Shown piece by piece: positions 1 through 6,968 of a stretch of DNA of 64,000 nucleotides. Location: the NCBI RefSeq assembly GCF_900231165.1, contig NZ_LT960614.1, forward strand, positions 5,224,001-5,288,000. The letters are read 5' to 3'. The position numbers and the translations under genes were made by a program. The DNA comes from Hartmannibacter diazotrophicus (GTDB lineage Bacteria > Pseudomonadota > Alphaproteobacteria > Rhizobiales > Pleomorphomonadaceae). Each line of letters starts with the position of its first letter. Positions within the stretch are counted from its first letter, which is position 1. Under the pieces are notes generated by a model. That model had not been told where the DNA came from. It did no database searches and saw only the letters and a program-made list of their open reading frames with translations.

Positions 1-75
1 CATGCACCCGCGAGCCTTTCGGCCCGCGTGTCCTTCTTGGAGCAGCGTAGAATAAGGGACCGGACGGCCTGAATG

Positions 76-699
76 TTATTCGTTAGAACCCGTAGCGCCG
101 GGCGACGTCAGGACGATGCGGACAAGGTCGGCGGCATTCTTCGCGCCGAGCTTTTCCATGATCCGGGCGCGGTGAACCTCGATCGTGCGCGGCGAGATCC
201 CGAGCGTGCGGCCGGCTTCCTTGTTCGATGCGCCCGAGGTGATTTCCTTCAGGACGTCCCGCTCCCGCGGGGTCAGGATGTCTGCGCCGGGGAAGTTGCC
301 GGCTGGCGTCGGCCGGGCGGCGCGGCGCGCGGCCAGCGCCTCGCGGATGCGCGTGACCACGAAGTCGGCGTCGAACGGCTTTTCGATGAAATCGAACGCG
401 CCGAGCTTGATGGCATTGACGGCCATCGGGATGTCGCCCTGGCCGGAGATGATGAAGACCGGCGCCGGGAAATTCATGACGTCGATCGCCTTGAGCACGT
501 CGAGGCCCGATCGGCCGGGCATGTGCACGTCGAGGAGCACGCAGGACGGCGTCGCGCTCCTCAGAGCGTCGATGAACGGCTCCGCACCGTCGAAGCCGCG
601 CGTCGTGAACCCGTCCATCTCCAGGACAACCGACAGGGCGTCCCGAACCGCGGGATCGTCATCGACGATATAGACACTGTCGCTGCTGCCGTCCGTCAT
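76..699 (-). CDS. fixJ: FixJ-family response regulator
   Basis: Two-domain transcriptional activator of 207 residues. The N-terminal receiver has the acidic cluster VDDD near residues 12-15, the phospho-acceptor Asp57 in LLDVHMPG and the conserved Lys in EKPF. The C-terminal LuxR-type helix-turn-helix (about residues 140-200) carries LTPRERDVL and SPRTIEVHRARIMEKLG. The start is the ATG at 699 because it follows AAGGAAGAGGA; an upstream in-frame ATG would add 32 unrelated residues. It lies 79 bases behind the FixL-like kinase on the same strand, so the two form a kinase/regulator pair. FixJ proteins activate fixK and nif/fix or microaerobic genes in rhizobia; none of those targets is in the window, so the controlled genes are unknown. 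Confidence 0.85.
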   Translation of the reverse strand: MTDGSSDSVYIVDDDPAVRDALSVVLEMDGFTTRGFDGAEPFIDALRSATPSCVLLDVHMPGRSGLDVLKAIDVMNFPAPVFIISGQGDIPMAVNAIKLGAFDFIEKPFDADFVVTRIREALAARRAARPTPAGNFPGADILTPRERDVLKEITSGASNKEAGRTLGISPRTIEVHRARIMEKLGAKNAADLVRIVLTSPGATGSNE

Positions 700-778
700 G
701 TCCTCTTCCTTCTTGATTTGCCGCTGTCCTTTTCCGAGGGAGGCAGTCGTTTGCCGCTTCTCGGAAGCATAAGCCAGT

Positions 779-1954
779 TCAATTCTCGGCGTCACGCAAT
801 TCCGGGCTGGTTGTTGTACCGTCGTGTGGACGGGGCAGGTGCAGGATGAACCGGGCCCCCTTGCCGTTGCCGCCCGGTTCCACGGTCAGGTCGCCGCCAT
901 GGTTCTGGGCGATCGACCGTGAAATCGCGAGACCGAGGCCCATGCCCGTCTTCTTGGTCGTCTCGAAAGTCTTGAAAAGCGAGGCGGCGACATCGGGAGG
1001 AATGCCCGGTCCCGAATCGGTCACGATCACCCGGGCGGTCTGCGCGTCCGTCTCGATCTCCACCCGCACCCACTTTTCCGGCAGTCCGCGCACGACCTCG
1101 ACCGCGTTGCGCACGAGGTTGAGGATGATCTGCTGGATCTGGACCGGATCGGCGTCGACTTCGACAGGGCCGTTCGGGGGCAGGAAGGCGATCGGGACGG
1201 TGGAGCCCTGCGCAACGACCATGATGAGGTCGAGCGATTCGGCGACGGTCGGCCCGAGGTCGACGGCCTGGCGGGCGGGCTCGCGCTTTTCCACGAAATT
1301 GCGCATGCGGTCGATGATACGCGCCGCCCGCTCGGCCTCCTTCAGCGCCTTGCCGATGATCTGGCGCATCCGTTCGGACGTCTCTGGGGACTGCTGCGCT
1401 TGCCGGTCGACGGCCTGCAGATAGAGCATCAGGGCCGTGAGCGGCTGGTTGAGCTCGTGCGCCATGGCCGCGCCCATCTCGTCCATCGCCGAAAGGCGGG
1501 CCATGTGGACGAGTTGCGACTGCAACTCGTTCAGCCTCTGCTCGACGGCCTTGCGGCTGCGCAGGTCGCGGATGACGCCGATGAACTGCCGGCCTTCCGG
1601 CGTGACAGCCTCGCCGACCGACAGCTCGACCGGAAAGACGGTGCCGTCCTTGTGCATGCCGCTCACTTCGCGGCCGATGCCGATGATCCGGCGCTCGCCG
1701 GTCGTCAGGTAGTGCGAAAGATAGCCGTCATGCTGGTTGGCGAAGTCCGGCGGCATGATGATGCGCACATTCTCGCCCAGCACGTCGGCGGCGGAGCGTC
1801 CGAACATCGTCTCGCAGGACTTGTTGAAGGCGAGGATGCGGGCCCTGTCGTCGATGACGACGATGCCGTCGACCGCCGTGTCGAGAACGCTGGCAAAGCG
1901 GGCTTCCGACACGCCGTTCTCGCGGACCGGCGCATCCGGCGTCTCCCGTCCCAT
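779..1954 (-). CDS. fixL: FixL-like PAS sensor histidine kinase, probable heme oxygen sensor
   Basis: Soluble PAS histidine kinase of about 391 residues without membrane segments. The PAS domain runs from about residue 15 to 130 and keeps the FixL signature: a His in NQHDGYLSHY and, exactly 20 residues later, the Arg of IIGIGR. These align with heme ligand His200 and gas-responsive Arg220 of Bradyrhizobium FixL. A HisKA domain follows with phospho-acceptor His in AMAHELNQPL, then an HATPase_c domain with N, G1 and G2 boxes (NLVRNAVE, DSGPGIP, GMGLGLAISR). The ATG at 1954 has GAAGG seven bases upstream; an ATG at 1996 is possible. The partner is the downstream FixJ-like regulator. Heme binding is inferred from the two residues. 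Confidence 0.8.
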   Translation of the reverse strand: MGRETPDAPVRENGVSEARFASVLDTAVDGIVVIDDRARILAFNKSCETMFGRSAADVLGENVRIIMPPDFANQHDGYLSHYLTTGERRIIGIGREVSGMHKDGTVFPVELSVGEAVTPEGRQFIGVIRDLRSRKAVEQRLNELQSQLVHMARLSAMDEMGAAMAHELNQPLTALMLYLQAVDRQAQQSPETSERMRQIIGKALKEAERAARIIDRMRNFVEKREPARQAVDLGPTVAESLDLIMVVAQGSTVPIAFLPPNGPVEVDADPVQIQQIILNLVRNAVEVVRGLPEKWVRVEIETDAQTARVIVTDSGPGIPPDVAASLFKTFETTKKTGMGLGLAISRSIAQNHGGDLTVEPGGNGKGARFILHLPRPHDGTTTSPELRDAEN

Positions 1955-2012
1955 GTCGTTGCCTTCGCCGCTCAAACCCTCGTCCCTTCCGGTCATTTTC
2001 CCGTCGGCGCGC

Positions 2013-3221
2013 TCAGGCGGCCGGGGCCTGTTTTCCCGTCGCCTCAAGCCAGCGCGCCAGCCGGTCGGCGGCAGCTCCCAGGCTCTCCTCGCCGCGTGCG
2101 AAACACAGGCGCATGTATCCCGCGCCGGCCTCTCCGAAGGCGGTTCCCGGAGCGAGCCCGATGTTGGCCTCGTCGACGAGCCGCAGCCCGAGGCGGCGCG
2201 TGTCCGGTTCGCCGTCGATCGCGAAGAAATAGTAGAAGGCCCCCTTCGGCGGTGGCGCGTGCACCCGGCCGGTCGCGGTCAGGACCCGGTGGACGAGATC
2301 GCGGCCACGGCGAGCGCGGGCGACCTGATGGGCGATGAAATCGTCGCCGCGGTCGAGGGCAGCGACGGCGGCCCGCTGCATGAAGACCGCAACGCCCGAT
2401 GTCGAATATTGCAGGAGATTGGCGAGCAGATCGATGATCGCCGGCGGAGCGGAGATCCAGCCGACGCGCCAGCCGGTCATCGCCCAGTTCTTCGACATCG
2501 TGTTGACGAAGATGAGCCGGTCGCTCTCATCGATGAGATCGTAGAAGGAGGGAGCAACGTCGACGCCATCGTAGACGAAGCGGCCGTAGACCTCGTCGGC
2601 GATAATCCAGAGACCATGCTTTCGGGCAAGCGCCAGGATCGCGGCAAGCGTCTCGCGATCCGCCGTCCATCCTGTCGGATTGGACGGCGAATTGATGAAG
2701 ATTGCCCGTGTTGCCGGTGTGATGGCGGCTTCGAGGCGGTCGAGGTCGAGCGACCAGCCGGCCACGGGATCCGGGGTCATCGGCACTTCCACCGGCCGCC
2801 CGCCGGCGACCGAGAAGGCCCCGGCGACATTCGGCCAGGCCGGCGTCGGCACCAGGATTTCGTCGCCAGCACCGGCGATCGCGGCAATCGCGAGCTGGAT
2901 CGCCTGCATGCCCGAGCCGGTGACGATGAAGCGCGCCGGATCGAAGGGCCGTCCGAACAGCGAGCCGTAGGTGCGGTCGTGATAACGGGCGAGCGCCTCG
3001 CGCAGGTCCGGGATTCCGGTCTGGTAGGTGTAGAAGGTTTCGCCGGCCGCCAGCGACCGCGTCGCGGCCTCGCAGATAAAAGCGGGGGTTGCAAGGTCGC
3101 CCTCGCCGGCCCACAGGGCAATCATGCCCGGGCGCCCGAAACCATGGTTCATGACCTCGACGATGCCGCTGGCCGGTGCCTCCACCGCCGCGCGCCTGAG
3201 GCTGTCTGCAAAGCCGTCCAT
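2013..3221 (-). CDS. PLP-dependent aminotransferase, class I/II
   Basis: Fold-type I aminotransferase of 402 residues, close to the family's usual 390-400. The PLP Schiff-base lysine is Lys244 in TMSKNWAMTGWRVG; INSPSNPTG, the DEVYGRFVY segment and the C-terminal Arg in YMRLCFAR are also typical of aspartate/aromatic aminotransferase-like enzymes. The substrate cannot be read from the sequence. The start at 3221 follows GGAAGGAACGGA; eleven extra upstream residues would be possible but lack support. It ends 58 bases before the fixL start on the same strand, so co-transcription with fixLJ is possible. Confidence 0.85.
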   Translation of the reverse strand: MDGFADSLRRAAVEAPASGIVEVMNHGFGRPGMIALWAGEGDLATPAFICEAATRSLAAGETFYTYQTGIPDLREALARYHDRTYGSLFGRPFDPARFIVTGSGMQAIQLAIAAIAGAGDEILVPTPAWPNVAGAFSVAGGRPVEVPMTPDPVAGWSLDLDRLEAAITPATRAIFINSPSNPTGWTADRETLAAILALARKHGLWIIADEVYGRFVYDGVDVAPSFYDLIDESDRLIFVNTMSKNWAMTGWRVGWISAPPAIIDLLANLLQYSTSGVAVFMQRAAVAALDRGDDFIAHQVARARRGRDLVHRVLTATGRVHAPPPKGAFYYFFAIDGEPDTRRLGLRLVDEANIGLAPGTAFGEAGAGYMRLCFARGEESLGAAADRLARWLEATGKQAPAA

Positions 3222-3571
3222 TCCGTTCCTTCCGAAGGTCCGCCGCAGGGGCATCGGTCGATACGCCGGGAAAACCGCTCCATCGCAGTCTGTCCGGCGG
3301 GGGAATCGACACGGATGCCGACGCTCGGTCCGTCAGGCTTCCTTTGGAAAACTACCTATCAGAACCACTTTCAGGAGAAAAGCATCCAGTCCATTGGTCA
3401 AAAGACTCCAGGTCGGGCAGACCGGTCCGCAGCCGTGGTCCGCCGATGGAAGCCGGTGCTTTGATGAATCCAGGGCTTCCGCGGAAAAAGGAGGGGAAGC
3501 GTCGAAGCCCTTGCCGGCAAGGGCGGGCGGGCCGGCGCTGACGAAGCGGCGTCGGCTCGCGGCAAAGGGTT
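3222..3571. other. Intergenic region with an 18-bp perfect palindrome
   Basis: About 350 bases between the aminotransferase start and the mscL stop. Short open frames on both strands show no recognisable domain or good ribosome binding site, so no gene is called. The only structured element is the palindrome at 3507-3524. Confidence 0.5.
3507..3524. repeat. 18-bp perfect palindrome
   Basis: GCCCTTGCCGGCAAGGGC is identical to its own reverse complement. It lies about 50 bases beyond the mscL stop codon. With no loop and no T-run it is a poor intrinsic terminator; it could be a protein binding site or a short relic of a dispersed palindrome. Confidence 0.5.
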
Positions 3572-4000
3572 TCACCTAGCTTTCAGAAGATCGCGGATCT
3601 CTTCAAGCAGGACCTCGTCGCGCGGCGGAGCCGCCGGCTCGGCGGGCTTTTCGGCCTCGGCGCGCTGAAGCTTGTTCATGGCCCGGACAACCATGAAGAG
3701 CGCGAAGGCGACGATCAGGAACTTGATGATCGAGTTGACGAAGAGCCCGAGATTCCAGGTCGCCGCCCCTGCCTCCTTGGCGGCCGCGAGCGTCAGATAG
3801 GGCCCGGGCGTCGTTCCGTCGCGCAGGACGACGAAGAGATCGGAGAAGTCCACGTTGCCGAGGATGATGCCGATCGGCGGCATGATCACGTCGTCGACGA
3901 GCGAGGAGACGATGGCGCTGAAGGCGGCGCCGATGATGATGCCGACCGCCATGTCGACAACATTGCCCTTGAGGGCGAATTTCTTGAATTCTTCGAGCAT
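3572..4000 (-). CDS. mscL: Large-conductance mechanosensitive channel MscL
   Basis: Inner-membrane homopentameric channel that opens under membrane tension to release solutes during hypo-osmotic shock. The 142-residue length is typical. The N-terminal helix and first membrane segment read [20 protein letters not shown], the most conserved part of the family. It is followed by the [10 protein letters not shown] pore region, a periplasmic loop, the second membrane segment (about residues 85-105, [18 protein letters not shown]) and a C-terminal charged helix bundle. It stands alone on the minus strand. Confidence 0.95.
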   Translation of the reverse strand: MLEEFKKFALKGNVVDMAVGIIIGAAFSAIVSSLVDDVIMPPIGIILGNVDFSDLFVVLRDGTTPGPYLTLAAAKEAGAATWNLGLFVNSIIKFLIVAFALFMVVRAMNKLQRAEAEKPAEPAAPPRDEVLLEEIRDLLKAR

Positions 4001-4285
4001 GGGTTCACCTGTCCTGACGTTACGACGTGCCGAATGGCCGCTCCGGAGATTGTTGTCTTTGTACCGGATCGGGTCATATGAAGATCAGGCGGTGTCGAAG
4101 GAAAGACAATCAACACATTTGGCCATGCGGGAAACTGGATTTGCACAGAATTTCGGCGAATCGTGCCAGATGACATGTGTCACGACTCAAGCCGAAGCTG
4201 ACCGGCCGGCTTGAACGGAGCGGATGTCCATGCCGAATGCGGGACGGCAAGTGTCTTCCGCGCCCCCGTCTTTGAAGAGGGACCG

Positions 4286-4792
4286 ATGATCGTTCGTTTG
4301 CTCAGGATCGTGATGGGAACGCTGCTGGCGCTCGGCTTTGCCCAGTCGCCGGAATTCTCGCAGCAGTATCTCCAGCGTCTCGGCGGCGCCCTCGATGCCC
4401 TGCGCCCGATCGTGGAGAAATTCGACGCGGCGGCCAACCGGGCCGGGCTGACGCGCGAGGCCGCGCTTGACCGCCTTGAGCGCAACGATGACCCGCTTGT
4501 CGGCGACGTGGGCGAGGCGACGGGAGACGCCGTCGTGCGCTACGAGCGTCTCGACCGGCAGTATGAGACGATGCGAAACGCCGGAGCCTTCGGACGCATC
4601 GCCGCGGTCTTGTCCGCGCCCGATCCCCGCATGCTGTCGGCGGCGTGGGACGACTTCGCCCCGGCCATTCCGACGACGGTGGAGGGCATTCTCCTCACCC
4701 TTGCCGGCTTCGGCCTCGGTTGGTTCGGCGTTGGCGGTGCTGCGCGGGCGAGGGCACGGTTGCGGCGCTCGAAGGCTCCGGCTGCATCCTGA
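4286..4792 (+). CDS. DUF2937 family membrane protein
   Basis: 168-residue protein of the DUF2937 family, recognised by the N-terminal pattern GFAQSPEFSQQYLQRLGGALDALR and the overall length. A hydrophobic N-terminal helix (about residues 3-18) and another near the C-terminus (about 133-155, ILLTLAGFGLGWFGVG) flank a largely helical, probably periplasmic middle. Function is unknown. The start at 4286 is supported by GAAGAGGGA just upstream. First of three + strand genes (with the hydrolase and the YkvA-like protein) separated by short gaps or overlaps. Confidence 0.8.
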   Translation: MIVRLLRIVMGTLLALGFAQSPEFSQQYLQRLGGALDALRPIVEKFDAAANRAGLTREAALDRLERNDDPLVGDVGEATGDAVVRYERLDRQYETMRNAGAFGRIAAVLSAPDPRMLSAAWDDFAPAIPTTVEGILLTLAGFGLGWFGVGGAARARARLRRSKAPAAS

Positions 4793-4870
4793 CACGCATT
4801 GCGCTATCAAGGGCGGGCTGCATTCGACCGGACCCGAGCAAGGGCCCCGAGAAAGACCGGAGATCGCCCA

Positions 4871-5836
4871 GTGATTCAGCTCGACCCCGCCCTTTTCCGA
4901 CCGGAGGCCATCGAGCCGGAGACGAAAGCGCTCAACGCGCGGATCATTGCGGCGCTCCAGGCCGCTCCGGACAAATGGACGCTGGACCCGGCCGTGGTGC
5001 GCGCCGCCAGGGCGGCGGGCAAGGGGCCGTTTCCGCTTGCCCCGCGCGATCCGCGCGCCGAACAGCTTGTCATCGAGGGCCCGCATGGCCCGATCCCCCT
5101 GCATGTGATCGAGCCGGGCGAGGGGCCGGTTCCGGGCGTCTTCCTGCATTTCCATGGCGGTGGCTGGACACTCGGCGCGGCGACCCAGCAGGAACAGATC
5201 CTGACGCCGCTCGTCGACGCCACCGGTTTTGCCGTGGTGTCCGTGGATTATCGGCTGGCGCCGGAGCATCGCTATCCGCAGGGCCCGGACGATTGCGAGG
5301 CCGCGGCCCTCTGGCTTGCGCGCGAATGCGGGGAGCGCTTCGGAACGCGGTGCCTGGCCATCGGCGGCGAGAGTGCCGGCGCCCATCTTGCCGTTGTCAC
5401 GCTGCTGCGCCTGCGCGACCGTCACGGCATGACGCCCTTTGCCGGCGCGAACCTCATCGCCGGCTGCTACGATCTCGGCCTCACGCCGAGCGCGGCGGCC
5501 TATGGCGAAACGCCGCTCGTGCTGACGACCCGCGATGTCCGGCTCTTTGCCAACAGCTTCCTGGGCGTGGAATCCAACCGGCACGATCCGGACATTTCGC
5601 CGCTTTACGCCGACCTGAAGGGCCTGCCGCCGGCCCTCTTTTCCGTCGGCTCGCTCGACGCGCTTCTCGACGACAGCCTCTTCATGGCGTCGCGCTGGCT
5701 CGCCGCCGGCAATGTCGCCGATATCGATGTGACGCCCGGTGGCGCGCACGTCTTCCAGTATTTCGACAGTCCGGCAACGACGCGCAGCCTGTCCCTGATC
5801 GCCAAGTTCCTGACGAGCCTGGAAAGCGCGGCATGA
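4871..5836 (+). CDS. Alpha/beta hydrolase of the hormone-sensitive lipase (HSL) family
   Basis: 321-residue soluble esterase/lipase-type hydrolase. The oxyanion-hole motif HGGGW (around residue 97) and nucleophile elbow GESAG are both present. The remaining catalytic residues are probably the Asp in SLDALLDD and the His in GGAHVFQ. These define the HSL (family IV) group, which hydrolyses short acyl esters; the natural substrate is unknown. Translation is assigned to the GTG at 4871, preceded by GGAG at eight bases, because upstream residues do not resemble the family. Its stop overlaps the ATG of the next gene (ATGA), indicating translational coupling. Confidence 0.85.
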   Translation: MIQLDPALFRPEAIEPETKALNARIIAALQAAPDKWTLDPAVVRAARAAGKGPFPLAPRDPRAEQLVIEGPHGPIPLHVIEPGEGPVPGVFLHFHGGGWTLGAATQQEQILTPLVDATGFAVVSVDYRLAPEHRYPQGPDDCEAAALWLARECGERFGTRCLAIGGESAGAHLAVVTLLRLRDRHGMTPFAGANLIAGCYDLGLTPSAAAYGETPLVLTTRDVRLFANSFLGVESNRHDPDISPLYADLKGLPPALFSVGSLDALLDDSLFMASRWLAAGNVADIDVTPGGAHVFQYFDSPATTRSLSLIAKFLTSLESAA

Positions 5837-6216
5837 AGGCCGCCGACCACTGGAATGCCTTTCGCCGCTGGGCGCGGCTGGTCAAGCGTGACGTGCTGGC
5901 GCTCTGGCTGGCCGCGCGCGACGACCGTGTTCCTCTTGCGGCGAAATGGGCCGCCGCGGCGGTTGCCGCCTATGCGCTTTCGCCCATCGACCTCATTCCC
6001 GACGCCATCCCGGTGCTGGGGCTCCTCGACGATCTCATCATCGTGCCGGCGGGCATTCTCGGTGTCGTCGCGCTGATCCCCGACGACGTCATGGCCGATC
6101 TCAGGCGGCAGGCGGACTCCCTCGCCGAGCGGCCGGTCAGCCGGACGGGCGCGGCCATCATCGTCGCTCTCTGGCTCGCCACCGCCGGGGCACTCGGGTG
6201 GTGGTGGCTCGGCTGA
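5833..6216 (+). CDS. YkvA/DUF1232 family membrane protein
   Basis: 127-residue protein with the DUF1232 core (about residues 33-70): KWAAAAVAAYALSPIDLIPD followed by PVLGLLDDLIIVPAGI. The SPIDLIPD and GLLDDL motifs are diagnostic. A second hydrophobic segment at the C-terminus (about 107-126) makes it a likely inner-membrane protein. Function is unknown in the family. It starts in a 4-base overlap with the hydrolase. Its TGA stop directly abuts the TCA (reverse-strand stop) of the next gene, with no base in between. Confidence 0.85.
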   Translation: MKAADHWNAFRRWARLVKRDVLALWLAARDDRVPLAAKWAAAAVAAYALSPIDLIPDAIPVLGLLDDLIIVPAGILGVVALIPDDVMADLRRQADSLAERPVSRTGAAIIVALWLATAGALGWWWLG

Positions 6217-6825
6217 TCAGATCCGCTCTTCGTTGAGGTCTCTTTTCAGGTCGTCGACCAGCCCGAAGAAGCGCCGGAAGGCCTTGTGGGCAAAGTCGAA
6301 GAACCGGTCGAGTTCCTGGTCGCTCGGAAACTCGTCGCTGCCGCGATCCGGCGTTTCCATCTTGGGCCCGTTGTTCTGCGACATGTCCGGGAGTGCCCCC
6401 GAAGGAGGAGCCTTTTCGGGCGCGCCCTCCAGCGCGGCGATCCGGTCTTCCAGCGCCTTCATCCGATCCGTCGTGGTCCGCTCATATCTGTCGAGATCCT
6501 GCGCGAGGCGGTCCAGCTGGTCCTGCTGTGCCTCAAGGCGGCGTTTCAGATCGCCCAGGCCGTCGCTGCCGCTCCTGGCTTCGGCCTCGATCTTCACCAT
6601 CCGCTCGCCAAGGCTCATGGACGCCGACTCGGCTGCCTTCACGCGCAGTTTCAGGTCTTCCACCCCGTCACCGGCATCCGCCGCAGCACCCTGATCGGGT
6701 GCCACGACAGAGGGCGTTGCCGTCATGGGCGTTTGCGCCGGAGCCCCTTGGGTCTCCTGCGCCAGGGCCGGACCGGCGAGCATAAGGCCGGCCACGACCG
6801 CGATCGATGCCGTCCACCTGGTCAT
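6217..6825 (-). CDS. Secreted coiled-coil protein, function unknown
   Basis: 202-residue protein not assigned to a named family. It starts with a clear signal peptide (residues 1-22, MTRWTASIAVVAGLMLAG then PALAQ), then an Ala/Pro-rich linker and a heptad-like coiled coil (about 55-135, rich in Leu, Glu, Arg and Asp). A Pro-rich spacer and a C-terminal amphipathic segment (FFDFAHKAFRRFFGLVDDLKRDL) follow. The start at 6825 follows GAAGGGGGA; residues encoded further upstream look like random frame. Likely periplasmic. A 14-bp triple repeat lies about 80 bases upstream of its start. Confidence 0.65.
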   Translation of the reverse strand: MTRWTASIAVVAGLMLAGPALAQETQGAPAQTPMTATPSVVAPDQGAAADAGDGVEDLKLRVKAAESASMSLGERMVKIEAEARSGSDGLGDLKRRLEAQQDQLDRLAQDLDRYERTTTDRMKALEDRIAALEGAPEKAPPSGALPDMSQNNGPKMETPDRGSDEFPSDQELDRFFDFAHKAFRRFFGLVDDLKRDLNEERI

Positions 6826-6902
6826 GGGAAATCCCCCTTCTTCCTTGCGCGCATGCGCCAGCCGCCTTGCCCGCCCGAAAAGACGATAGAACGCCGTCAA
6901 TG

Positions 6903-6944
6903 CGGCGGCGCTTGGGCGGCGGCGCTTGGGCGGCGGCGCTTGGG
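6903..6944. repeat. 14-bp unit repeated three times in tandem
   Basis: Three perfect consecutive copies of CGGCGGCGCTTGGG, followed by a partial fourth (CGGC). The array sits between the start of the secreted coiled-coil gene and the stop of the FadB-like gene. Copy number at such arrays can change by slippage, and this one lies in the probable promoter region of the coiled-coil gene. Confidence 0.9.
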
Positions 6945-6968
6945 CGGCACGCACCGTGGCCGAACGCG

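Noticed and set aside
1-75. Possible gene end or start at the left edge
   Set aside because: Only 75 bases precede the fixJ stop codon and no domain can be judged from them.
3333-3575. Possible 80-residue protein on the minus strand between mscL and the aminotransferase
   Set aside because: No recognisable motif or ribosome binding site; its 3' end overlaps mscL and includes the palindrome.
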